A stretch of 35,084 nt of DNA. Origin: Clostridia bacterium. Lineage in GTDB: Bacteria; Bacillota_A; Clostridia; Christensenellales; Aristaeellaceae. Both the position numbers and the translations under genes were made by a program. This document shows positions 16,182-23,389 of this stretch, in pieces. The stretch lies in NCBI GenBank assembly GCA_017517815.1, contig JAFWYA010000083.1, forward strand, positions 1-35,084, written 5' to 3'. Each line of letters begins with the position of its first letter. The stretch's first letter is position 1. Under the pieces are notes generated by a model. That model was not told the origin of the DNA. It worked only from the letters and a program-made list of their open reading frames with translations, and ran no database searches.

Positions 16182-17117
16182 ATGAATACCATTTGTTTGA
16201 AGGGCATTGATCTGCCGGTTTCCCGCCTTTGCACAGGCGGCTGCCCCGCCGGCGAATACGGCTGGGGCAACGTGGATCATGCACAGATCGAAGGTGCTAT
16301 CCGCCATGCATTTGAGCTGGGCGTCAACTTTTTTGATACCGCCGACACCTACGGTCTGGGCCGTTCCGAGATCAACATGGGCGAAATGCTGCACGATGTG
16401 CGCGACCGTGTGGTTTTGGCCACCAAGTTTGGCGTGCGCGTGGAAAACGGCCGCACATTCTTTGACAACAGCCCTGCCTACATTGAAAAAGCGCTGGGCG
16501 ACAGTCTCAAGCGCCTGCATACCGATTATATTGACCTGTATCAGATCCACTATCTGGACGGCGTAACGCCTGCCGATGCGATCATGGAAACGCTCATCCG
16601 CCAGAAGCAGGCCGGTAAGATTCGCGCCATCGGCCTGAGCAATGTGACGACCGAACAGGCAAAGGCTTTCCTTCCCTATGCGGACGAAATTGCCTCTTTC
16701 CAGAATCATTACAGCCTTGCCCATCGCAATGACGAGGCTGATATGCTTTCCATCGCGCAGGCTCTCAACGCCGCCGCTCTCACGTGGGGCAGTCTGGGCC
16801 AGGGCATCCTGACCGGCAAGTACGGCGCAGACGTTCATTTTGAGAAAAACGATCGCCGCAGCCGCACCGTATACGACAATTTCTACGGCGACAAGCTGCT
16901 GAAAAACCTGCGCATCGTGGACGTGATGCGCCCCATTGCCGAAGCGCACGGCGTAACTGTATCCGCTGTTGCTGTACGCTGGATTTTGGACCACCTGCCC
17001 GGCAGCGTGGTTATTGCCGGAATGAAATCTCCTGCGCAGGCCGAGGGCAACGCCCTGGCCCTCACCTTCAGTCTGACAGCTGAAGAAGTTGCCGCGCTGG
17101 AAGCGGTATCGCGCTAA
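16182..17117 (+). CDS. Aldo/keto reductase
   Basis: NAD(P)H-dependent oxidoreductase with a TIM-barrel fold, 311 residues. The catalytic tetrad is visible: Asp52 and Tyr57 in FFDTADTYG, Lys82 in LATKFG, and His123 in LYQIHYLD. AIGLSNV near residue 152 and the C-terminal VVIAGMKSPAQAEGN, which forms the cofactor pocket, agree with the family. The ATG at 16182 has AAGGAG 8 bases before it. An open frame from 16164 starts inside the previous gene's end and lacks a site. Last gene of the plus-strand run, ended by a strong terminator. Substrate unknown; the link to c-di-AMP is probably only co-transcription. Confidence 0.9.
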   Translation: MNTICLKGIDLPVSRLCTGGCPAGEYGWGNVDHAQIEGAIRHAFELGVNFFDTADTYGLGRSEINMGEMLHDVRDRVVLATKFGVRVENGRTFFDNSPAYIEKALGDSLKRLHTDYIDLYQIHYLDGVTPADAIMETLIRQKQAGKIRAIGLSNVTTEQAKAFLPYADEIASFQNHYSLAHRNDEADMLSIAQALNAAALTWGSLGQGILTGKYGADVHFEKNDRRSRTVYDNFYGDKLLKNLRIVDVMRPIAEAHGVTVSAVAVRWILDHLPGSVVIAGMKSPAQAEGNALALTFSLTAEEVAALEAVSR

Positions 17118-17121
17118 GCCA

Positions 17122-17162
17122 AAAGAAAAACGCGTCTGCTGTTTGCAGACGCGTTTTTCTTT
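17122..17162. terminator. Bidirectional terminator shared by converging genes
   Basis: A long perfect stem (about 18 bp, arms 17122-17139 and 17145-17162) with a 5-nt loop, A-rich on one side and T-rich on the other. It serves both the plus-strand reductase and the minus-strand CPBP gene, whose stop codon begins at 17161 inside the arm. Confidence 0.9.
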
Positions 17163-17925
17163 ATGCCTTTTTCCACAGCCACAGCGCATAGCCGCCGGAC
17201 ACGATGATCAGCAGCGCAGCTGAAACGCCCTCCACCATCCCGGCAGAGCCGAACAGGCGGATGACCAGTTCCGTAAATGGGCCCTGCTCAAGTGCAAACA
17301 CATTGCTGCCGTTGACGAACATATGGCTCAGGATGCACGGCCACAGGCTGCCGCCTTTATACACGATGGCCGTATACAGGAAGCCGATCACAATGGCATA
17401 GCACACCTGCAGCAATACGCCAGCCGTATCCGCCGTGTTGGCCAGATTGACGATGTGGCCTGCACCAAAGGTGACGGCCGATACAATCACTGCGCTGTGC
17501 AGGTTGTCCTTGGCCATGCCGCGGAACAGGAAGCCGCGGAAGATGATCTCCTCCACGTAGCCGGCAATGGCAGTGTTGGCCATCATCAGCAGGCTCAATG
17601 CCAGAGGAGCCATAAGTGCCAGGCCGTTTTTCAGGTTCACACAGGACATCACGATCAGCGGGACGAACCACAAAAACCCCTTTACGCTGCCCTTGAAGCG
17701 GCATAGACCATACTTTTCCGTCAGACCATTGTGCATGATCCACAAGGTGGACGCTACCGCCAGCACAGTCACATAGATCACCGGTACCATCAGCTGACCT
17801 GCGGTTTTGCCTGCCAGATCGTCAAAACCGCCGCAAAACTGCAGTGCGATGTTCATAACCACCACATACAAGCCGATCCATACCAGTGCAAAGTACACTT
17901 CGTTTTTTTCATAAAGCTTTCTCAT
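17161..17925 (-). CDS. CPBP family intramembrane metalloprotease
   Basis: CAAX-protease/bacteriocin-processing family membrane protease, 254 residues with about 7-8 hydrophobic segments. The three family motifs are present: EEIIFRGF (Glu125, Glu126, Arg130), FGAGHIVN (His157) and SHMFVN (His201). These supply the catalytic glutamates and zinc-binding histidines. Bacterial members are implicated in self-immunity to bacteriocins or in membrane-protein maturation; no bacteriocin gene is seen nearby. The chosen ATG at 17925 has AGGAG ten bases upstream; a GTG seven codons earlier is less likely. It follows the ATC-hydrolase-like gene by 24 bp on the same strand. Confidence 0.88.
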   Translation of the reverse strand: MRKLYEKNEVYFALVWIGLYVVVMNIALQFCGGFDDLAGKTAGQLMVPVIYVTVLAVASTLWIMHNGLTEKYGLCRFKGSVKGFLWFVPLIVMSCVNLKNGLALMAPLALSLLMMANTAIAGYVEEIIFRGFLFRGMAKDNLHSAVIVSAVTFGAGHIVNLANTADTAGVLLQVCYAIVIGFLYTAIVYKGGSLWPCILSHMFVNGSNVFALEQGPFTELVIRLFGSAGMVEGVSAALLIIVSGGYALWLWKKA

Positions 17926-17949
17926 GTACGTTTTACTCCTGTTCACAGA

Positions 17950-18576
17950 CTATTTTTCCCGTATCCACATTTTGAAGTCGCATACTTCGCCGCCGGTGCC
18001 AAGCGTCTGCGTACGACCCCACACCAGCCGTGGATGCATGTTTCCATAGCAGATATCATCGCTTTTACAGAAAAACTGCGCCAGTTCCGGGCAGCCGTGC
18101 TGCTTGCAGGTTTCCACATAGGGGCAGCGGGTCATATCCACCGCGAAGCCGTTTGGCTGCTGCTTTTCCACATAGTCAAACCCTGCTTCGCGGCCAAACA
18201 CGCTGTAAAGCATTTTGTTCATCAGGGGCGGGATGAGCCTGTACAGGCCGGGAATCTTCATTACCGGCGGAATTATTGCCGCCATCTGCTCGATCTTCTC
18301 AAAACACCAGCCGCCAAACTGCGCAAGCGCCTTCTCCCTGTCGCCCGTATGGGCAAGCAGCGCCTCGTAAAACGCGATGGACGGAAGCACCTGCTCAAGA
18401 TGCGCCATCTTTGCAGGCGTTTCGTGCCGGTGTTCTTCAATCAGCTGCGCCGTACGCTGATAAACGCCAGGCAGCAGCTGCACCAGGCCATTACGCTCAA
18501 AGGCTTTTTTCAGGCTTGCAGGCATGGGTTTGCGACCGATATACTTATGGGCAAGCTTCAGGGCATCCTGCGGCAT
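17950..18576 (-). CDS. L-2-amino-thiazoline-4-carboxylic acid hydrolase family protein
   Basis: A 208-residue protein matching the ATC-hydrolase-like family. The characteristic C-terminal part is rich in cysteines: MTRCPYVETCKQHGCPELAQ, then FFCKSDDICYG, then RTQTLGTGGEVCDFK. In Pseudomonas this enzyme opens the thiazoline ring on the way to L-cysteine. In Clostridia such proteins are common but their substrates are uncertain. The conserved cysteines could be catalytic or could bind a metal. The N-terminal half is helical and unremarkable. The ATG at 18576 has GGAGGATGGAG before it. Likely co-transcribed with the CPBP gene from the promoter at 18604-18632. Confidence 0.78.
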   Translation of the reverse strand: MPQDALKLAHKYIGRKPMPASLKKAFERNGLVQLLPGVYQRTAQLIEEHRHETPAKMAHLEQVLPSIAFYEALLAHTGDREKALAQFGGWCFEKIEQMAAIIPPVMKIPGLYRLIPPLMNKMLYSVFGREAGFDYVEKQQPNGFAVDMTRCPYVETCKQHGCPELAQFFCKSDDICYGNMHPRLVWGRTQTLGTGGEVCDFKMWIREK

Positions 18577-18603
18577 ACTCCATCCTCCATACGTTTTTTC
18601 AAA

Positions 18604-18632
18604 AGCATAGCACAACGGCTATCAAAAAGCAA
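18604..18632 (-). promoter_or_regulatory. Probable promoter of the ATC-hydrolase/CPBP pair
   Basis: On the minus strand TTGCTT (18627-18632) and TATGCT (18604-18609) have a 17-bp spacer. The -35 box lies in the terminator tail of the glycosidase gene. Match to consensus is moderate. Confidence 0.45.
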
Positions 18633-18661
18633 AGGCCCGGACGATCATCCGGGCCTTTTTC
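18627..18661 (-). terminator. Terminator of the DUF6259-type gene
   Basis: AAAGGCCCGGA pairs over 11 bp (18631-18641 with 18648-18658) around a 6-nt loop. On the minus strand it is followed by GCTTTTTG. It begins a few bases after the stop of the glycosidase gene. Confidence 0.85.
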
Positions 18662-18667
18662 TCAAAA

Positions 18668-20692
18668 TCAGAACAGCACGATGGCGGAGTTTGCGGGAAT
18701 GCTCGCCGGCACGCCTTCGCCTTCAGCCACAGGGCTCTCCCAACGGCTGACCTTGCGGCCTGCCAGATCAATGGGCAGCTCATCGTCGGTGTCGTTCCAC
18801 AGCACCACGCACTGCTCATCGCCGTTGGTGAACACGCCGTGCATAAGCATGGGATTGGCCTTGGCCAGCGCCGGGTCGCAGCTGTAGTCGCCGTGCAGCA
18901 GCAGGTGCGCATGCTTGCGGCGCAGCGCGCATACGGCCTGTGCGTATTCCTTCCAGTCGGCATGGCAGTTTTCCTCTACAAACTGCTTGTCCTTCAGGTA
19001 GCGCAGTTCCACCTCAAAGCGGAAGCCGTAGACCAGCGCATAGTTTGCCATGCGCGGATGCAGGTAGGGACGAGCGTTGCGCAGAGTGGAAATATTATCG
19101 GGGAAGCAGTGGCGGAACATCTCCGGGAAGGAGAACACTGTTGTGCGGGGCTGTTTGCAGCAGTCGCCGCGCTCGGCCTTGGCGCCTGTCTTGCTGCCGA
19201 TGCCGTGGATGCAGTCGATGAACTGCGAATAGACATCCGTGATGGTTTCGGTCATGAAGGAAAATCCGTCGTACTTGTCCACGCTGTTGCGGATGGCGGG
19301 CAGCAGCTTCAGGCGGCCCTGGGTGTAGGACAGCGAGGGCTTGCTGTGGCCGTGGCTCTCATCAAAGCAGGGCGTGGGATTGATGCCGCCAATCTGATCG
19401 TACAGAATGCCGTCGGCGCCAAAGGAGCGCACCCAGTCGGCACGTTCAGCCATCAGCTTGTGCCAATCCTCGCACCAGGGGCATACAGTCACAAAGATCT
19501 TGCGGCTGTAGCGGCGCAGGAAGTCGCTTTCGGAATATTTGCTGTACTCTTCATAGTAAGGCGTGCCCCAAATGGACTTGCCTTCCATGGCGCTGCCGCC
19601 GTTTTTGTAAAAGTCCGTGCCCACGTCGATCAGGTGGCCCTGATAGTACAGCGTCACATGGCCGCCCTTTTCCTGCACGGCCTTGATGCCGTCCTTGAGC
19701 AGCTGCGCGCCGCCCATGGACTCGCTGACCTCCAGATCAGGATACTTGTTGTCGTGGCCGCTTTCAAACCAGCCAAACAGGCCCACGGTGTCGCAGCCGT
19801 GCTCCTTTGCGCGCTCATACAGTTCGGGAATGGTGTCGTACGGCCACTGAATATCACCAAACTGCTGGCGGGTGATGACGAGGAAATAACCATTCATGTC
19901 CTTCATCCACTGCTTGGGCTCCACAGGCTTGCGCCAGGTCTTTGCCCAGGTGCGGTATTCATCCGCACCTTGCTGCCACGGGCCCTCATACAGCCATGCC
20001 ACATACTCGGGGCACTCCCACACTTCGCCGGGCTTCACAAAGGCCAGCTTGCCCATCTCCAGCGTTACGTCCTCTTCTTCACCGCCGATGGCGCGCAGGG
20101 AGCTGGCGTGGAACAGGCTGTCGTGACCGGTCATATACAGGCACTGATCGCCGTCGATGAGGCTCATCCACTGCATGCTCAGCGTGTAGGGGTAGGGGCG
20201 CGTCAGTTCGCACTGGCCGTCCCAGGTCTGCATATTGGCCAATTCATCGATGATATCCGTGTGATACTCGCCATAGAGGTCAGGATAGAGCAGACCGGGC
20301 TTTCCCACGCCCAGCGTTTTGATCGCACCGATGCAGGGATAGAACAGGTCTGTCAGCATGGTCTGGGAACGGTTGTCGATCTGCGCGCCAAAACGAACCT
20401 TTTCGCCGTCCAGCGCGATGGTCAGCGTCATCAGCACATCCTGTGAACCCATGCAGGTGTTCACTTTGTTTACCTTTACCGTCAGCAGTTCGTTTTCAGC
20501 GGTGATTTCCAGATCCGCCTTGGGGGCAAACACCACGTCCTCCCAGTTTTCACCGTTCTTCAGTACTGCGCGGAAGATGGGAACAGGGCGTGCGATGATG
20601 TTGCCCTTGCCGGTTTTGCGGTTTTCAAAGGCGGTCAGCCTTGCCTGTGCGTCCAGCGTAAGGGAAATATACTCGTTGCAGATTGTGAACAT
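18668..20692 (-). CDS. DUF6259-type putative glycoside hydrolase
   Basis: A 674-residue cytoplasmic protein with no signal peptide, resembling DUF6259 proteins that share a TIM-barrel architecture with alpha-galactosidase-like glycosidases. An N-terminal beta-rich domain (about residues 1-250) precedes the barrel, which contains DTVGLFGWFESGHDN, VTLYYQGHLIDVGTDFY, and FGADGILYDQIGG, whose aspartate is a candidate nucleophile. TETITDVYSQF may supply a second acid. A short beta C-terminal domain ends the protein (DLAGRKVSRWESPVAEG). The ATG has AGGAGG upstream. It is divergent from an AraC regulator, which suggests induction by a sugar. Substrate unknown; the glycosidase call is family inference. 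Confidence 0.7.
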   Translation of the reverse strand: MFTICNEYISLTLDAQARLTAFENRKTGKGNIIARPVPIFRAVLKNGENWEDVVFAPKADLEITAENELLTVKVNKVNTCMGSQDVLMTLTIALDGEKVRFGAQIDNRSQTMLTDLFYPCIGAIKTLGVGKPGLLYPDLYGEYHTDIIDELANMQTWDGQCELTRPYPYTLSMQWMSLIDGDQCLYMTGHDSLFHASSLRAIGGEEEDVTLEMGKLAFVKPGEVWECPEYVAWLYEGPWQQGADEYRTWAKTWRKPVEPKQWMKDMNGYFLVITRQQFGDIQWPYDTIPELYERAKEHGCDTVGLFGWFESGHDNKYPDLEVSESMGGAQLLKDGIKAVQEKGGHVTLYYQGHLIDVGTDFYKNGGSAMEGKSIWGTPYYEEYSKYSESDFLRRYSRKIFVTVCPWCEDWHKLMAERADWVRSFGADGILYDQIGGINPTPCFDESHGHSKPSLSYTQGRLKLLPAIRNSVDKYDGFSFMTETITDVYSQFIDCIHGIGSKTGAKAERGDCCKQPRTTVFSFPEMFRHCFPDNISTLRNARPYLHPRMANYALVYGFRFEVELRYLKDKQFVEENCHADWKEYAQAVCALRRKHAHLLLHGDYSCDPALAKANPMLMHGVFTNGDEQCVVLWNDTDDELPIDLAGRKVSRWESPVAEGEGVPASIPANSAIVLF

Positions 20693-20730
20693 ATCAAACA
20701 GCCTCCTTCGCTGCGTTGTTTATTGCCTTT

Positions 20731-20759
20731 ATTATACCTGTACAGGCAGTTGGATGAAA
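20731..20759 (-). promoter_or_regulatory. Promoter of the DUF6259 gene with palindrome in the spacer
   Basis: TATAAT (20731-20736) on the minus strand with a weak TTTCAT -35 (20754-20759), 17-bp spacer. A perfect CCTGTACAGG palindrome (20737-20746) abuts the -10. Weak -35 plus palindrome suggests control by the divergent AraC protein. Confidence 0.65.
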
Positions 20760-20788
20760 TAGACACGGGGATATATTTATAGTATAAT
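20760..20788 (+). promoter_or_regulatory. Promoter of the AraC-family gene
   Basis: TAGACA (20760-20765) and TATAAT (20783-20788) with a 17-bp spacer. Its -35 directly touches the -35 of the divergent promoter, so one bound regulator could affect both. Confidence 0.75.
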
Positions 20789-20811
20789 ATGAAACAGCAG
20801 GAGGCGTTAAC

Positions 20812-21678
20812 ATGTTCCTTCGCATCGATCTTGAGAATCTTCCCCGCGTGACCATGATGGGTCAGGTGCGCCAGCCCATGGGCTGGGAAAACAGCGTATC
20901 CAGCATCGGACCCAACGTTCTGATCCTTGTGCGTCAGGGTGATATGACCTTTAGCGTCGATAAGGATACACATATGCTTACCAGCGGCTGTTATGTGGTG
21001 ATCCCAGACGGCTGCGGATACCATGTATGCAGCCGCGAAGGCTGTCAGTATACCTTTATTCATTTCCAAGCGCCGCTGGAGCCTGTCAAAGACCTGCCTG
21101 ATGACCCTTTCCCTGCAGTCGGCTCCAAGGCTTTCCCATACACGCTGCCCATAGCACAGCAGGATCACGCGGTATATCTTCCTTCCAGTGGCAGGCTTGA
21201 AGGTGAACAGGAAAAAATCTGGCCCATGCTTACCGAGTGCGATATGTACCGCCATGCGCTCAGTGCCAGCCGTAAGCTGCGCATCGACCTGCAGTTTGCC
21301 CAAATGCTAGCCCTTCTGGATGCACGCAGTGTTCAGGCTGATCGCGCAGGTTATCCCTCAGTGCTTTCCAGAATGCTGATGTATATTCACGAGCACTACA
21401 CCGAAGCAATCACTCTTTCTTCCCTCAGTCAGGACTTTGGTCTGTCGCGCCAGTACGTGATGCGCCTGTTTCAAAAGCACATGCACACCACCGTTACCCA
21501 TTACATCACACAGCTGAAACTGTCGCATGCGCTGGAGCTGCTCAGACATTCCACGTTTCGTGTAGGCGAGGTAGCCGAAATTCTTGGCTATGCAAACACC
21601 TATTATTTCTGCCGCCAGTTTAGCCAGCAGTTCGGTATGACGCCGACCGAATACATACGCAACGGCATTCACGAATAG
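20812..21678 (+). CDS. AraC family transcriptional regulator
   Basis: A 288-residue regulator. The N-terminal cupin-like sensor domain (about residues 1-160) has SGCYVVIPDGCGYHVC and YTFIHFQAPL, typical of AraC sugar sensors. The C-terminal DNA-binding domain (about residues 185-285) has two helix-turn-helix motifs: ITLSSLSQDFGLSRQYVMRLF, and FRVGEVAEILGYANTYYFCR followed by GMTPTEYIR. The ATG has CAGGAGG upstream. It is transcribed divergently from the DUF6259-type glycosidase through a shared 119-bp region, so it most likely activates that gene in response to a sugar. The inducer is unknown. Confidence 0.9.
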   Translation: MFLRIDLENLPRVTMMGQVRQPMGWENSVSSIGPNVLILVRQGDMTFSVDKDTHMLTSGCYVVIPDGCGYHVCSREGCQYTFIHFQAPLEPVKDLPDDPFPAVGSKAFPYTLPIAQQDHAVYLPSSGRLEGEQEKIWPMLTECDMYRHALSASRKLRIDLQFAQMLALLDARSVQADRAGYPSVLSRMLMYIHEHYTEAITLSSLSQDFGLSRQYVMRLFQKHMHTTVTHYITQLKLSHALELLRHSTFRVGEVAEILGYANTYYFCRQFSQQFGMTPTEYIRNGIHE

Positions 21679-21682
21679 CATT

Positions 21683-21711
21683 CAGGCCAACCCCGCAAAG
21701 AGGCTGGCCTG
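21683..21711. terminator. Hairpin between converging araC-type and ftsH-type genes
   Basis: CAGGCCA (21683-21689) pairs with TGGCCTG (21705-21711) around a 15-nt loop that can pair further (CC with GG). The T-run on the plus side (GTTGTTT) is short. Probably a modest terminator for the AraC gene and, in reverse, for the FtsH gene. Confidence 0.45.
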
Positions 21712-21715
21712 TTGT

Positions 21716-23209
21716 TTACTGCATGATGCGGCGTACTTCTTCGCCGTCCACAGTTTCCTTTTCCAGCAAGCGCTGCGTCAGGGCAGTCCAGGCTACATGG
21801 TGTTCTGCCAGTACCTGTGATGCCAGCTGCTGACCCTGTTTGAGCCATTGCTGCGCCGCCATGTCTTTTTGCTGCTGATTGAACAGGTAGATGTCGTCAC
21901 TGCTGGGCAGCATGCCCCATTCACTTACCATGCGCCGTGCGATCAGCGCAGCTTTTTCAATGTCGTTGCTTGCACCGGTGCTTACACGTTCAGCACCCAG
22001 CAACATGCGTTCCGCTTCGCGCCCGGCCAGCGCCACAGCGATGTGGCGCTGCAGTTCCTGCTTTTCATGAAACATCTTTTCCGGCGGCAGCGCCATGCTG
22101 TAACCGGCTGCGCCGCGTGAGGTGGGTATGATGGACACGCGCGTCAGCTCGCTTTCCGGCAGCAGTACGGCTGTTGCAACGGCATGCCCTGCTTCATGTG
22201 CAGCGGTGACATGGCGTTCATGCTCATGGCGGCTAAGCCCATGCTTTTCTGCGCCAAACAGGCTGCGCTCCATCGCGCGCTGCACATCCTGCTCCTCAAC
22301 CTGATCAGCCCCCCTCTTGGCAGCCAGGATCGCCGCTTCGTTGAGCAGGCATTCCAGCCTTGCGCCCGAAAACAACGCTGTCTGTCTGGCGAGTGCGTCA
22401 AGTGACACAGCGTCTGACAGACGGATCCGTCCCGCATGCACATTCAGAATCTGCAGCCGTTCCGCCACGCCGGGCAGCGGCACCTCAATCTGCCGGTCGA
22501 AGCGGCCAGCGCGCAGCAATGCTTCATCAAGGGTATCCACGCGGTTGGTGGCAGCCAGTACCACCACGCCGTCACGCTCGCCAAAACCGCTCATTTCGGA
22601 CAGAAGTGCATTCAGGGTCTGTTCCCGCTCGTCACTGCGGTTGTCGCGCTTTTTGCCGATGGCGTCAATCTCATCAAAAAAGATGACCGCCTTGCCATGC
22701 TTTCGCGCCTTGTGAAACAGTGTCCTGACGCGGCTTGCACCGACGCCCACATACATTTCCACAAAGTCCGCGCCGTTGACGGCAAAAAACGGCACGCCCG
22801 CTTCACCAGCCAAAGCTTTGGCCATCAGTGTTTTGCCTGTACCCGGCATGCCGTAGAGCAGCACGCCGCGCGGGATGCGCGCGCCAAGCCCGGCATATTT
22901 TTCTGGTTCGCGGATAAAGCTGACCAGATCGCGCAGTGCTTCCAGCGCCTCATCATTGGCAGCCACATCTTTGAAACGTGTCGACGGAATTTCGCTTTTT
23001 GCGAGGTATGCAGCGCCGCCCGCAAGCTCGCGCTGCTGTTTGCGGCGGCTGAAAAGCATCGCCGCCAGTACCATGCCCATCAGAAAAAGGGCATACCCCA
23101 GTTCAGGGTTCCGGGTGAATGTACCGTTTTGCATCATTTGTATCAGAAGCATCGCAGCCATCAGTCCCAGCAAGACCGGCGCGAAGCTGTTTCGCCTTTC
23201 TGTTTTCAC
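21716..23209 (-). CDS. FtsH-like ATP-dependent zinc metalloprotease with reduced extracytoplasmic part
   Basis: Membrane AAA+ protease, about 497 residues, shorter than usual FtsH (roughly 600-650). Two N-terminal membrane segments (about 10-26 and 38-53) are joined by only about 11 residues instead of a folded extracytoplasmic domain. The AAA module has Walker A GMPGTGKT (120-127), a pore loop MYVGVGA, Walker B FFDEID (177-182) and the RAGRFDR arginine region. The protease has HEAGH (338-342) and Asp416 in GASNDIE, so the active site looks intact. The GTG at 23209 has GGAGGTG at ideal spacing and lies after the predicted start site. Upstream ATGs fall at or too near the transcription start. 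Probably a paralogue of the housekeeping FtsH. Confidence 0.88.
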   Translation of the reverse strand: MKTERRNSFAPVLLGLMAAMLLIQMMQNGTFTRNPELGYALFLMGMVLAAMLFSRRKQQRELAGGAAYLAKSEIPSTRFKDVAANDEALEALRDLVSFIREPEKYAGLGARIPRGVLLYGMPGTGKTLMAKALAGEAGVPFFAVNGADFVEMYVGVGASRVRTLFHKARKHGKAVIFFDEIDAIGKKRDNRSDEREQTLNALLSEMSGFGERDGVVVLAATNRVDTLDEALLRAGRFDRQIEVPLPGVAERLQILNVHAGRIRLSDAVSLDALARQTALFSGARLECLLNEAAILAAKRGADQVEEQDVQRAMERSLFGAEKHGLSRHEHERHVTAAHEAGHAVATAVLLPESELTRVSIIPTSRGAAGYSMALPPEKMFHEKQELQRHIAVALAGREAERMLLGAERVSTGASNDIEKAALIARRMVSEWGMLPSSDDIYLFNQQQKDMAAQQWLKQGQQLASQVLAEHHVAWTALTQRLLEKETVDGEEVRRIMQ

Positions 23210-23240
23210 GAAAGACACCTCCATGTCGGTTTCGGTATGC

Positions 23241-23269
23241 AGTATACACAAATGATTTGTTGTTGTAAA
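23241..23269 (-). promoter_or_regulatory. Promoter of the FtsH-like gene
   Basis: TTTACA (23264-23269) and TATACT (23241-23246) with a 17-bp spacer on the minus strand. The start is predicted near 23234, which rules out the furthest upstream in-frame ATG (23251) as a start. The rest of the gap to the PBP gene (23270-23389) shows no clear plus-strand promoter. Confidence 0.75.
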
Positions 23270-23389
23270 TGGTACTTATTGTTTCCGTTTCCACGGTTTT
23301 TGGACCTTCAAACGGCGCATAGTAAGCACGCATGGCTTGTGCATTTGTTTTTGCCCGTGCCATGCAGCAGCTGCTATGGAGGGAATTGG

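Noticed and set aside
22436..23389. Upstream extension of the PBP reading frame
   Set aside because: It runs antisense through the FtsH-like gene. The ATG at 23390 has the GGAGGG site and starts a plausible basic tail.
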